Origin: G963692885 sp964658655
Lineage (GTDB): Bacteria > Acidobacteriota > Terriglobia > Terriglobales > Acidobacteriaceae
Reading direction: 5' to 3'
Assembly (NCBI GenBank): GCA_964658655.1
Contig: CAZZZL010000018.1
Span: 4,725-68,724, forward strand
DNA length: 64,000 nucleotides
The position numbers and the translations under genes are program-made. Below, one piece after another: positions 26,018 to 34,556 of this stretch. Numbering within the stretch: position 1 is the stretch's first letter; each line of letters starts with the position of its first letter. The notes beneath the pieces are model-generated. The model saw nothing but the letters and a program-made list of their open reading frames with translations, was not told the origin of the DNA and ran no database searches.

Positions 26018-26689
26018 CTAACCGAGATGATCTTTGAGAAACGCCAGTGAGCGTTCGCGGGCGAGCGCCGCGGCTTCCTTGTTGTAGCTGGGCCGTGCGT
26101 GGTTCGCAAAGGCGTGATCTGCGTCGTACCAGTACACGGGTACATCCGCGTGGGCCGCGGTGACCTTATCGACCTGCTCCTTCGGGATGTGCGTATCCTT
26201 GCTTCCAAAATGGAGGATTGTCGGCGCGTTTGGCTTCTCCGTCGCGAATTCTCCGATACCGCCTGCGTAATAACCGACCGCTGCTACAGGATGGAGCCGT
26301 GTGGACGTCAGCCACGCGAGCTTTCCTCCATAACAGAAGCCGAGTACAGCCGATTTCTTGCCGGTCTGTGCTTCCGCATAAGCCAGGGCGGCCTGTACAT
26401 CGAGGAGAGCTGTCTCTACGGAAAGCTTATGCATCAGGGCGAAAGCCTTCTGCATATCGGCACTCTCATACCCGAGATCGACTTTCTTCTCGTAGCGATC
26501 AAACAGCGCTGGCGCGACCACAAAAAATCCGTCCCTGGCGAAGCCGTCCGCGATCTCACGGATGGATTGGTTCACTCCGAATATTTCCTGGAGAACAACC
26601 AGACTGCCAATAGGTGTTCCCTGCGGCTTTACGACATATGCATCCAGAACATGACTATCCTGGGTGTGAAGCTGAACTGTTTCGCTCAT
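26018..26689 (-). CDS. dienelactone hydrolase family protein
   Basis: Cytoplasmic alpha/beta-hydrolase of 223 residues. The nucleophile is the Cys of GFCYGGKLAW, as in true dienelactone hydrolases rather than Ser esterases; other family marks are VLQEIFGVNQSIREIADGFA, FGSKDTHIP (Asp) and DADHAFANHARPSY (His). No aromatic-degradation genes are nearby, so the natural ester or lactone is unknown. AGGA lies eight bases before the ATG. Confidence 0.9.
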   Translation of the reverse strand: MSETVQLHTQDSHVLDAYVVKPQGTPIGSLVVLQEIFGVNQSIREIADGFARDGFFVVAPALFDRYEKKVDLGYESADMQKAFALMHKLSVETALLDVQAALAYAEAQTGKKSAVLGFCYGGKLAWLTSTRLHPVAAVGYYAGGIGEFATEKPNAPTILHFGSKDTHIPKEQVDKVTAAHADVPVYWYDADHAFANHARPSYNKEAAALARERSLAFLKDHLG

Positions 26690-26707
26690 TTGAAAGATCC
26701 TGTGTAC

Positions 26708-26736
26708 TTGAGTTTAAATGCCGGGGTCGCTATATT
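26708..26736 (+). promoter_or_regulatory. candidate promoter in the DUF4142 upstream region
   Basis: TTGAGT (26708-26713), 17-bp spacer, TATATT (26731-26736). It would give a leader of about 240 bases before the DUF4142 start at 26987, long for a simple message. No small ORF or clear RNA structure is visible between. Confidence 0.4.
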
Positions 26737-26986
26737 CATCGCCAGTCCAAGAGTGGCCTGCTCCCCCGGTCCATATTCTGATTATGAAGCAGTAGCTCAG
26801 TCGCCTTTGGATGGGTGTGTGAATTTGCGTCAAGTTTTCAATCTCATTGGGCACAGCAGGCAGCCCTGCAGCTCACGGCCAAAAGTTCCAAAATTCCGGG
26901 CAGATGAATAGCGGATGATGGAAGTCAGCAGAAACGGGCAACTTTCGCCGCATTCAGTGCTACTTAGTCGTGTGGGAGGAAACGCA

Positions 26987-27613
26987 ATGAAAAGCATTCG
27001 AATGTGTACCGGCATGGGGATTCTGGCTGTAGCGACCGCGTTCTGTTGTGCCACCGGGTTTGCACAACGGCCAGGCGGCGGTGGTGGCGGCGGGACGCAG
27101 GGCAATATGCAGCAGCCGAACACGCAAAGCGGCATGAGCGGTATGCAACAGGGCAATAACGGCGCTTCGCCATCGGATATGGAGTTCGTCAAGAAGGCCC
27201 TTCAGGGCAGCATGGCCGAGGTGCAGGTAGCGCAGCTTGCTTTGCAAAAGAGCAGTGATGACCAGGTGAAGCAGTTTGCCCAGCGCATGGTAACTGATCA
27301 CACCAAGATGATTGAGGATATGAAGCCCGTCGCCGATGCAGTCGGAGTCAGGGTGCCGAGTGGCCCGGACAAGAAGCAGAAAGCGATGATGGCAAAGCTG
27401 CAGGCTCTTTCAGGCGCGGACTTTGACAAGGCCTACGTTCAGGCAATGGTCAAGGATCACAAGGAAGACGACTCTGAGTTCAAGAACGAAATCGCAAATG
27501 GCCAGAGTCCTGTAGTTAAAGACGCGGCATCGAAGGGTGACCCGATCATCGAAAGCCATTTACAGGTGATAGAAGGCATTGCCAAGAATATGAATCTGAC
27601 TTCCGGCATGTAA
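26987..27613 (+). CDS. DUF4142 secreted protein
   Basis: A 208-residue exported protein: signal peptide (GMGILAVATAFCCATGFAQ), a Gly/Gln/Met-rich linker with a run of seven glycines, then a helical ferritin-like DUF4142 domain: FVKKALQGSMAEVQVAQLALQKSSDDQVKQFAQ, MVTDHTKM, and MVKDHKEDDSEFK. The domain's conserved His residues in DHTKM/DHKEDD could bind metal, but function is unknown. The ORF extends further upstream; GGGAGGAAACGCA directly before ATG 26987 decides the start. A terminator follows. Confidence 0.88.
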   Translation: MKSIRMCTGMGILAVATAFCCATGFAQRPGGGGGGGTQGNMQQPNTQSGMSGMQQGNNGASPSDMEFVKKALQGSMAEVQVAQLALQKSSDDQVKQFAQRMVTDHTKMIEDMKPVADAVGVRVPSGPDKKQKAMMAKLQALSGADFDKAYVQAMVKDHKEDDSEFKNEIANGQSPVVKDAASKGDPIIESHLQVIEGIAKNMNLTSGM

Positions 27614-27632
27614 TCCTCCTATTTCCGCATCC

Positions 27633-27664
27633 AGGGCCCCGCAATGGGGCCCTTCGTGTTGTGA
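27633..27664 (+). terminator. rho-independent terminator after DUF4142 gene
   Basis: AGGGCCCC and GGGGCCCT form an 8-bp perfect stem around GCAAT, followed by a T-rich TTCGTGTTGT tract, 20 bases after the stop. Confidence 0.75.
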
Positions 27665-27700
27665 CGGCATACACTACCCTTGCAGCCTCTTCAGGATAGA

Positions 27701-28477
27701 ATGACGCCGATGGCACGACTTTTGCAGCGAACTCTGATTCTTCTCGTAGGTATCGCCTCCTTTGCGTCGTTGCATGCGGAGCGTGTAAAGGATCTGCCTG
27801 CACCCCAGAACTATGTCAGCGACTTCGCTAATGTAATCTCCCCGCAGACCGCGCTCGGCCTGGACCAGCTCTGTTCCCAGGTCGATCACCAGGCGCATGC
27901 ACAGATCGCCGTCATCACTGTCAAAACACTGGAAGATGTGCCGATCGAGGACTTCGCGACACAACTTGAAGACAAGTGGGGCGTTGGACCTAAAAAGGAT
28001 GATCGCGGCATCCTTATCATCCTTGCTATCCAGGACCGAAAGCGTCGTATCGAAGTCGGATATGGTCTTGAGAGCGTTATTACCGACAAGCAGGCCGGAG
28101 ACATCGGCCGCGCCATGGAGCCGTTGCTCCAGCAGGCGAATTACGACGGCGCTGTGACCTTGGCTGTCACCCAGGTTGCCAGTCGTATCGCCGCAGATGC
28201 AGGAGTCACTCTGCAGGCACAGCGCCGCGGACCGCCGCAACCGCAGGCCAAGCCGCTTACGCTCGGCCAGTTGATACTCTTCGGCCTCGTCTTCCTGGTC
28301 GTTTTGTTTGTTGTCGCCCGCACTGGTGGGTCCGGGCTGGTCGGCTTCCTGCTGGGCATGTTTCTCGGCGGCGGTGGGGGCGGACGCGGAGGCCGGGGTG
28401 ACGGCGATGGTGGCGGAGGCTTTGGTGGCTTTGGTGGCGGCAGCTCCGGCGGTGGTGGTGCATCGGGTAGCTGGTAG
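27701..28477 (+). CDS. TPM-domain membrane protein (YgcG family)
   Basis: Signal peptide, TPM_phosphatase domain and a C-terminal anchor. After cleavage near LHAERVK comes PQNYVSDFANVISPQTALGLDQLC, AQIAVITVKTLEDVPIEDFATQL, KWGVGPKKDDRGILIILAIQDRKRRIEVGYGLES, then a membrane helix (LILFGLVFLVVLFVVA) and a glycine/serine tail of the GGGGFGGFGGGSSGGG kind typical for YgcG. I start at ATG 27701, after AGGA. It forms a pair with lemA downstream, an arrangement seen widely in bacteria and thought to act in envelope assembly or quality control; the molecular role is not settled. Confidence 0.88.
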   Translation: MTPMARLLQRTLILLVGIASFASLHAERVKDLPAPQNYVSDFANVISPQTALGLDQLCSQVDHQAHAQIAVITVKTLEDVPIEDFATQLEDKWGVGPKKDDRGILIILAIQDRKRRIEVGYGLESVITDKQAGDIGRAMEPLLQQANYDGAVTLAVTQVASRIAADAGVTLQAQRRGPPQPQAKPLTLGQLILFGLVFLVVLFVVARTGGSGLVGFLLGMFLGGGGGGRGGRGDGDGGGGFGGFGGGSSGGGGASGSW

Positions 28478-28577
28478 ATGACCGGCCATCTGGTCTATCT
28501 GCTAAGTTGAAGGAGCCGCAAACTTTGGATAAGCAAATCAATCAGTTTGATTTTTTGGAAAGCACGGAGGAAACAAG

Positions 28578-29156
28578 ATGAAGCGGGGTTTACTAGCGGT
28601 CATCGCTGTCATTGCAGTAATCGTGATCGCCGCATTGCTGGTATTCAGCAGCTATGTCAGCGCGAAAAACCAGATGGTCGCGAAAGACCAAGCGGTCAAA
28701 ACGCAGTGGTCCCAAGTGGATGTGGTATTGCAGCGCCGAGCAGACCTGATTCCAAACCTGGTATCAACGGTAAAGGGCTACGCTACGCATGAAGAGAAAG
28801 TCTTCGACGACATCGCTAACGCCCGCGCCAGTCTTCTGAGCGCTCATGATCCGCAAGGCAAGATCCAGGCGAACGGTCAACTGGACGGCGCACTCGGCCG
28901 CCTGCTCGCCATCTCTGAAAATTATCCGAATCTGAAGGCTAATCAGAACTTCCTCAGCCTGCAGGACCAGTTGGAGGGCAGCGAGAACCGTATCGCCGTT
29001 GAGCGCCGGCGCTATAACGAGACCCTGCAGGACTACAACACGTTCATCCTCCAATTCCCGAACAGTATCTGGGCGAACATGGCGGGGTTCCATCCGAACA
29101 ATGCACGCTTCGAGGCGAGTGAAAGCTCGCGCACTGCTCCAGTTGTAAAGTTTTAG
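28578..29156 (+). CDS. lemA: LemA family protein
   Basis: A 192-residue protein with one N-terminal membrane helix (LLAVIAVIAVIVIAALLVFSSY) and a helical bundle carrying the family motifs VDVVLQRRADLIPNLVSTVKGYATHE and NRIAVERRRYNETLQDYN-FILQFPNSIWA. The N-terminus is likely outside and the bundle periplasmic or cytosolic depending on species. GGAGGAAACAAG precedes the ATG. Preceded by the TPM-domain gene (100-bp gap) and closed by a strong terminator, so the two form a transcription unit. Confidence 0.94.
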   Translation: MKRGLLAVIAVIAVIVIAALLVFSSYVSAKNQMVAKDQAVKTQWSQVDVVLQRRADLIPNLVSTVKGYATHEEKVFDDIANARASLLSAHDPQGKIQANGQLDGALGRLLAISENYPNLKANQNFLSLQDQLEGSENRIAVERRRYNETLQDYNTFILQFPNSIWANMAGFHPNNARFEASESSRTAPVVKF

Positions 29157-29170
29157 CGAGTCTTTATAGA

Positions 29171-29206
29171 AAAGGCCGGCGCAAGAAATGCGCGCCGGCC
29201 TTTTTT
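29171..29206 (+). terminator. rho-independent terminator of lemA
   Basis: An 11-bp GC-rich stem (AAGGCCGGCGC with GCGCCGGCCTT) and a nine-base loop followed by six T residues, 15 bases after the lemA stop. Confidence 0.9.
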
Positions 29207-29258
29207 AGTGCCTGGCCCTCAGAAAAGCCTTACCGCTTACACAGCTTGACTTATGCGA

Positions 29259-29786
29259 TCAACACATCAGGCCTGACGCGAGTGTCTGCCGGGGGATTGT
29301 CAGAAAAGCGACCAGGTCCTGTCGGAACTGCTTCAGCGCTTCCACATTCAAATACACCATGTGGCCGGCCGGATAGTAGCCGAACTGTACATTCCGCGCA
29401 GCCTCGCATCGGTGCCCATGTGCGCGCTAACTCCTATTCGGTCGAGGTGAACGGCGTCGCAAGATCGTAAATTCCATTCGCCGAAAGGACCTTAAGGCGG
29501 AGGTGCTGACGGATGGTGTCGCCCAGGCACCGGCAACATATGGCATAGCTTGCTCCTGGCTATGACCTGTTGCAGCCTGATGCTTCCAATGCCAATTCTC
29601 GTTTACTTGGGACCTGTTGTTAAAAGAGGCGACATAGGCTCCGATATCACCGGTGCTTGATGGATCGTAGCCGGAGTATTCGCCGGCTGCGTCTTCATCC
29701 GGACCTTTGAACCGACCTTCATACTGACCGAGAATTTTATTCTGATCGCTCAGCAGTTCTTTGCGGAGCGACGGTGAGACACGTCG
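29259..29786 (-). pseudogene. S10 serine carboxypeptidase, decayed C-terminal remnant
   Basis: No single frame is open, but minus-strand frames read consecutively as an S10 carboxypeptidase C-terminus: LRKELLSDQNKILGQYEGRF, then KGPDEDAAGEYSGYDPSSTG, AYVASFNN, QAMPYVAG; next frame LGDTIRQHLRLKVLSANGIYDLATPFTSTE then a stop; a third segment VQFGYYPAGHMVYLNVEAL to a TGA at 29261. The aspartate (YDLATP) and histidine (PAGHMVY) of the catalytic triad survive, while the serine half of the gene is absent. At least two frameshifts and a premature stop occur. Enzymes of this family in acidobacteria are exported peptidases, as far as I know them. Region 29207-29258 and 29787-29878 hold nothing recognisable. 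Confidence 0.82.
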
Positions 29787-29878
29787 TTAAAAATTCGTCG
29801 ACACGACAATGATCGCAGCGGAGTTTCCTTATATTACAAGTGGAAAGTGTGCCGCTGTTCGCATGGCAAAATAATCAT

Positions 29879-32608
29879 CTACTCAGCCGGACTCGCGTCT
29901 GCATGTTCACTGTGGAGGTGAAGCGTTTGAGGCTTTATATTCCAGCCCGAAACGACGACGTCAGCATTCGTCGGAGCATTTCGCGGAAGGAGTGCGGTCA
30001 GCTCCTGTAATTTACCCGGCATTAATTCGACATAATTGTCTGACCAAATCACAGGCGCGATAAGCCCTCCATCAAGTGTTCTCACAGCCGCAACTACCTG
30101 AAATGCCAGCGCGCCAGTTTGATTATGCAACGCAAGATGGACGACGCGTCCCTCCGGGGATTCATTCGTTGACACTGTGGCCCGTACTGAAGCCGTTGGC
30201 AGTGTTAGCAGAGCTTTCAAATCTTCATGCTGTAACGCAGGCGTGTGGGTGAAGTCGGTCTTATCCCAGTCAAAGGTGGTCAACCGGGATGGCACCCAAT
30301 AGAAATTCTGACTGACAAGTTCACCCTTCGAGTTCTTCAAAGCAAGGTCTACGAAGTAAACCTTCGAGTCGGCCGAGAATGCGCTCTCGGGTAGCGTGGC
30401 AATGCGGGTTGAACTGTCAGCAGCAGATTCGATGTGCTCTGCGGTTGAATATAGCTCCTTCAAATTCTGATCGTAGAGATGAATATCTGCATAAAGCAAG
30501 CCTGCAGCCTGGTAAGTGCTGTTGACTACAAAAATACTGTGATCATCGTAGGAATACTGTATGTGTAAAGGTTCGCACGCCTTCTTGGTACCGAAATAGC
30601 CTCCATCGGCGTCAAGGTAATAGTCGAAGAGATGCCAGATCATGGACGGCCAGGCGTTGTTGAGCATCCATTGAATGACACCTGTGGAGGTGTATTTATT
30701 CCGGCCATAGGCTTCGAACATGGCGCGCTCGCCGTCGTAGGTCATGGTTTGGGAAAAACGCACATAGTCTTCTGCCGAGGCGGGTGCCGCGTAGGTCGAA
30801 GCCATTGCGTCGTTAAATACATCAAGGGTTTTAAACTTGCCGCCGCCATTGTGGAGACTCCAGGTCGCATTCAAAGGCCACAGCTGGTCAGCAGGTATAA
30901 ACTTGCGCAGGCTCGCAAGATTCGGGATCGCCGGCCCTGGACTCGTTTCAGTATTGAATCCAAAAGCGCCGCCGTGGTCCGTGTCCACATACCAATAGGA
31001 CGGCGCGACATAATCGTAGGGGCCGGACATTTTTACGCCACTTTTTCCGCTGACTGTTGTCGGCGCTGCCGAGGCTGAAGAGAGAGTCGGGTTAGGCCAG
31101 TGCGTATCTGCTTCTATCTGGAGATAACTGCTTTCAACGTTAGCCGGGGGAGGATTATCGCTGCCATTCAGCCATACCAGCAGGCTGGCATGACTTCTGA
31201 TCCGCAGCATCTGTGATCGAAGGGATGCGGCCGCGACTGTGTAGTTATCGGTCGACCAGTTCTTCCAGTGTTCCCACTGATCGCAACAGCACCAGCCCAG
31301 CATCACAAGGATTCCCTGCTGATCCGCAAGGTGGAGGAAATCTTCTGTCTCCAGCTTTCCTTCGAGGCGGATTGTGTTCAGATGCATGTCGCGAACCAGG
31401 TCGAATTCATCGCGAAGCCGTTGCGGATCTTCACGTAACAGCATGTCCTGTGACCAGCCTGCTCCACGGATTAGGATCGGCTTTCCGTTCACGCGGAAGA
31501 GCCGACTGCCCTTATCTGTTAATTCAGAACTTATCTCTCGAATACCGAACTCGACTTCACTCTCGTCGGACACCGACCCGCGCGCGATATAGCGTAAATT
31601 CAATTTTTCAAGATGCGGCTTACCCATTTGGTAAGGCCACCAGATTTCAGGATTCTTCAACTTCAATTGCGGAAAGCTATCGGGTGAAAAGACAACAGTC
31701 TTGTCCTGGTGAGCTTCGAGTCGGACTAGCTGATTGATAGCGACGCCCGCCACGGTGCCGGTGACTTTACCATCGACTGCACGGTCTTCCGCGTTGTGAA
31801 GCTCGGCGTAAACAGTCAGATCTGCCTCATGCAATGAGCTGTCAGGAAAATGCGTTACGGCCAGAGGAGAACGTAATGTAACTGGTCCTTTGCTTTCAAA
31901 AGAAACGTCCCCCCAGAGACCCATGTCCTTATCCGGTGGGCATGGATTCCAGTCCACCCAGTTAATACCAAGGTCTTTCTCGGACGGCGCGAATGTTTCA
32001 ACAGCGAGTACATTTCGCTCTCCCGCACGCGCTACCCCCGTGATATCAAGATCATAGGTTCGATAAGCGCCAGCGACCTCGGTTTGATCGGCGATTTTCT
32101 TTCCATTCAGCCAGATATTCGCACGGTAGTTAATCCCTCCGAAATGCAGCCATTGCGTCCTGCCTTTTTCTGTCGCAGGAACAGTGAATTCTTTCCGGTA
32201 CCACCAACTGCACTTATACGGACTGTCAGCCGGCATGGGAAGGTTTGCAAAATTCATTCCGACCTTATAGCTTTCTCCGGGAAGCTGGCGAAGGTTCAAA
32301 CCGTAGTAAGGCTCAGGAACTACGCCTGCAGCGACCTGTGCAGCAAGCACGGTCGCCGGCACTTTTGTCTTTATCCATTGTTTGGGAGTGTAGTCTGCAG
32401 AAGATATCTCCGCACCGGCGCTTTCAATCTTGCACGATGACTGCAGTTCCCACCCATCGGCCAGCAGCCTCGATGCAACCGCGTCATGGATTGTCGCAGT
32501 CGCCGCAAATAAGTTTCGACAACTTATGACATGGTTCATGAGGGCGACAGCGATGACGGCAGCAATAGGAGTGAAGCGAAAGTTTGCAAAATTATTGAAT
32601 GGAAACAT
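29879..32608 (-). CDS. GH2 glycoside hydrolase, exo-beta-D-glucosaminidase-like
   Basis: A 909-residue GH2 enzyme with a hydrophobic N-terminal export segment (FTPIAAVIAVALMNHV), an N-terminal galactose-binding sandwich (WWYRKEF, LHFGGINYRANIWLNGKKI), an immunoglobulin-like domain, a TIM barrel, and C-terminal beta domains. The proton donor is Asp484 in LNGSDNPPP rather than the Glu of beta-galactosidases and mannosidases, and the nucleophile Glu554 is in FNTETSPGP. This Asp/Glu pair, 70 residues apart, matches exo-chitosanase CsxA, which removes glucosamine from chitosan oligomers. AAGGAG sits before the ATG. LacI regulator genes and an oxidation cassette follow. Beta-mannosidase is the main alternative. 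Confidence 0.85.
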   Translation of the reverse strand: MFPFNNFANFRFTPIAAVIAVALMNHVISCRNLFAATATIHDAVASRLLADGWELQSSCKIESAGAEISSADYTPKQWIKTKVPATVLAAQVAAGVVPEPYYGLNLRQLPGESYKVGMNFANLPMPADSPYKCSWWYRKEFTVPATEKGRTQWLHFGGINYRANIWLNGKKIADQTEVAGAYRTYDLDITGVARAGERNVLAVETFAPSEKDLGINWVDWNPCPPDKDMGLWGDVSFESKGPVTLRSPLAVTHFPDSSLHEADLTVYAELHNAEDRAVDGKVTGTVAGVAINQLVRLEAHQDKTVVFSPDSFPQLKLKNPEIWWPYQMGKPHLEKLNLRYIARGSVSDESEVEFGIREISSELTDKGSRLFRVNGKPILIRGAGWSQDMLLREDPQRLRDEFDLVRDMHLNTIRLEGKLETEDFLHLADQQGILVMLGWCCCDQWEHWKNWSTDNYTVAAASLRSQMLRIRSHASLLVWLNGSDNPPPANVESSYLQIEADTHWPNPTLSSASAAPTTVSGKSGVKMSGPYDYVAPSYWYVDTDHGGAFGFNTETSPGPAIPNLASLRKFIPADQLWPLNATWSLHNGGGKFKTLDVFNDAMASTYAAPASAEDYVRFSQTMTYDGERAMFEAYGRNKYTSTGVIQWMLNNAWPSMIWHLFDYYLDADGGYFGTKKACEPLHIQYSYDDHSIFVVNSTYQAAGLLYADIHLYDQNLKELYSTAEHIESAADSSTRIATLPESAFSADSKVYFVDLALKNSKGELVSQNFYWVPSRLTTFDWDKTDFTHTPALQHEDLKALLTLPTASVRATVSTNESPEGRVVHLALHNQTGALAFQVVAAVRTLDGGLIAPVIWSDNYVELMPGKLQELTALLPRNAPTNADVVVSGWNIKPQTLHLHSEHADASPAE

Positions 32609-32682
32609 TTGAGGCTACTCCTTGAATCACGCAAGCATTGAGATAGAACTGAAACGCTGTCTGTAGTCCCGCATTGAGGCGC

Positions 32683-33759
32683 TTATGCGCTGACTTTACC
32701 GGTTGAGTCCCGAACTACCAGCGATGGCGCCAACAGCTGCATGGTGGCGGTTGTGGACTCGGCGACCTCATTCGCCTGCATCGCACGCAGCACATACTCC
32801 GAACCAAGTCTTCCCATCTCCTCCATCGGCTGGCGAACCGTGGTGATCCCCGGAGTCATAAAGGCCGCCGAGGGAATATCATCGAAGCCGATCACCGAGC
32901 AATCACCCGGGACATGTCGGCCCGCAGCAACCAGCGTTCGGATCGCGCCCAAGGCTGTCAGATCGTCAAACGCTGCCAGGGCAGTGAACTTCACCTTGGT
33001 ATCCAGCAACTGCTGCGTAAGTCGCTTCCCGCCCTCAAAGCCGGAGGCCGGGTCGAGCGATCCGGGCAATTCCATGACACACCTGGGATCGAGAGCGAGG
33101 CCGTATTCACGGGCAAATCGCTGCATCCCTTCCCACCGGCGAAGACTATCATTCAGCTTCTCGGGCCCTCGAATGATAGCGAGCTTTCGATGTCCTTGCG
33201 CATACAAATGTGCAAGCGCTGCATAACCGCCAGCTTCGTTATCGACAATGACAGAGCTGATTTGGTTATCAGTCAGATCGCGGCCTACAACAACAGTCGG
33301 CACGCGGATTTTCGTCAGGTCGACCAGTAATCCGCCTTCTTCGAAGAGCCAGTTTGCGACGACGATCACACCTTCTACGCGGCGCTCCACAAGCATCTTT
33401 AGATAACCTTCGAACTGTTTACGTTCGTTGCGGGCGTCCATGATGATTGGCAGATAAGGCGTCGGGTCGAGAGCCTCCTGGATACCCCGCAGAATGAGAA
33501 TGCAGAAAGGGTCGGATAAATCAAACAGGATGACGCCAACAGTCTGACTGCGCCGACTTCGAAGCGACCGCGCTGAGGCGTCAGGGTGATAGCCCATTTC
33601 CTCAGCTGTCTTCCTCACCAGCAGCTTTGTGCTTGCGGCAACATAGCGCGAGAGCGGCGCTTCATTCAGGACGATCGACACAGTGGATGTAGAAAATCCG
33701 CACGCTCGCGCGACGTCGAGGATCGTCACATGCTTTGATTTGGATTTGCGGCCGGCCAT
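32683..33759 (-). CDS. LacI-family transcriptional regulator (intact)
   Basis: A 358-residue repressor-type protein: LacI helix-turn-helix VTILDVARACGFSTSTVSIVLNE at residues 11-33, hinge helix RSLRSRRSQTVGVI, then a periplasmic-binding-protein-like sugar domain (DLSDPFCILILRGIQEAL, VVVGRDLTDNQISSVIVDNEAGGYAALAHL, GFDDIPSAAFMTPGITTVRQP). Likely senses a sugar and controls the adjacent glycosidase locus. It lies 74 bases upstream of the GH2 gene on the same strand, so they may be cotranscribed. GAGGCGG precedes the ATG. Confidence 0.93.
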   Translation of the reverse strand: MAGRKSKSKHVTILDVARACGFSTSTVSIVLNEAPLSRYVAASTKLLVRKTAEEMGYHPDASARSLRSRRSQTVGVILFDLSDPFCILILRGIQEALDPTPYLPIIMDARNERKQFEGYLKMLVERRVEGVIVVANWLFEEGGLLVDLTKIRVPTVVVGRDLTDNQISSVIVDNEAGGYAALAHLYAQGHRKLAIIRGPEKLNDSLRRWEGMQRFAREYGLALDPRCVMELPGSLDPASGFEGGKRLTQQLLDTKVKFTALAAFDDLTALGAIRTLVAAGRHVPGDCSVIGFDDIPSAAFMTPGITTVRQPMEEMGRLGSEYVLRAMQANEVAESTTATMQLLAPSLVVRDSTGKVSA

Positions 33760-33952
33760 CCGCCTCTGCTTTCACAGTATCTGCCCTGCAGGACGGATTA
33801 TCTATCCTTGAGGTAGCAAGCTCCAAGCATATCTGGGCCTATTAACCGATAGGGCCCCGAACTTGTTACCCCGGGTTGAGACACGTCGAGGAGAAATAAG
33901 CGAGCGTAAAGGCCACAGATCGACTTCTGTAATCAGAGTCCTACTGGCATGG

Positions 33953-34282
33953 CTACTGCGTCTTCAGGTAGGCAATCAAGTTTTCAATATCCGCCGGTGC
34001 CAGTTGCGTTTTGAAAGCCGGCATAGTGCCGTTGCCGTTGTTGATGATGGTTCTCACCTGGGCTGCTGTCTTCTTGGGAGGGTGGCCCTTCATCTCAGCA
34101 TGCAGACTCGGTCCTACAATCTTTTTCTCCGCTTCAATCGAATGACATGCAGAACACGATTGCTTGAAGAGATGTTCACCGGCTTCAGCGTTCCCTGCTG
34201 CGGTTCCCTCCTGAGCGCCTGCAAAAGGTACTAGGGAGAGCGTTGCCGCGAGCGTTACACCACAGAGAATCTTTGTTTGCAT
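33953..34282 (-). CDS. monoheme cytochrome c, exported
   Basis: A 109-residue periplasmic class I cytochrome c. Signal peptide MQTKILCGVTLAATLSLV with cleavage at FAGAQ; heme attachment CSACH at residues 43-47; axial methionine in NGNGTMPAF near residue 87. The start is fixed by GGAAGGACC before ATG 34282; the frame runs upstream through noncoding sequence. Divergent from the second LacI gene and next to the GMC/oxidation cassette, it is a good electron acceptor for that dehydrogenase, although an unrelated electron-transfer role is possible. Confidence 0.9.
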   Translation of the reverse strand: MQTKILCGVTLAATLSLVPFAGAQEGTAAGNAEAGEHLFKQSCSACHSIEAEKKIVGPSLHAEMKGHPPKKTAAQVRTIINNGNGTMPAFKTQLAPADIENLIAYLKTQ

Positions 34283-34411
34283 GAAGGTCCTTCCGAGATC
34301 TCGGTTTGTCTGACACCAAAGTCTCCCGACGTCGCAGGTGTCTTGTAGTTGAGATGCGGCGCCGCTGCCTGTCGGCGGTCCGAAAGTGACTGCGGGTTTG
34401 GTTGAAATATT

Positions 34412-34424
34412 CCATACCGTATGG
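34412..34424. promoter_or_regulatory. 13-bp palindrome in divergent cytochrome/LacI region
   Basis: CCATACCGTATGG is a perfect palindrome around one central base. Its place between divergent genes and 36 bp from the LacI-type operator suggests a second regulatory site; there is no direct evidence. Confidence 0.35.
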
Positions 34425-34459
34425 GCCCTGTCAAATCGACAGACCTTAAATTCCCATTG

Positions 34460-34471
34460 GCAAACGTTTGC
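34460..34471. promoter_or_regulatory. LacI/PurR-type operator upstream of the broken LacI gene
   Basis: GCAAACGTTTGC, a perfect 12-bp palindrome with the central CG and flanking AA/TT characteristic of LacI-family operators (identical to the core of the E. coli PurR box). It overlaps a weak -35-like TTGGCA and lies 86 bp before the LacI start, so it probably mediates autoregulation or control by the paralogue. Confidence 0.6.
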
Positions 34472-34556
34472 GGACCGTGTTAGGTTGCAGCAAATCGAAA
34501 GTTTGCACATTGCGACATTCTGCATGCAACGAGCGATCGGTGGAGGTCCGGCGACT

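Noticed and set aside
33834..33858. GGGCCTAT...ATAGGGCCC inverted repeat downstream of the cytochrome c gene
   Set aside because: One-base bulge in the stem and no T-run on either strand; too weak to call a terminator.
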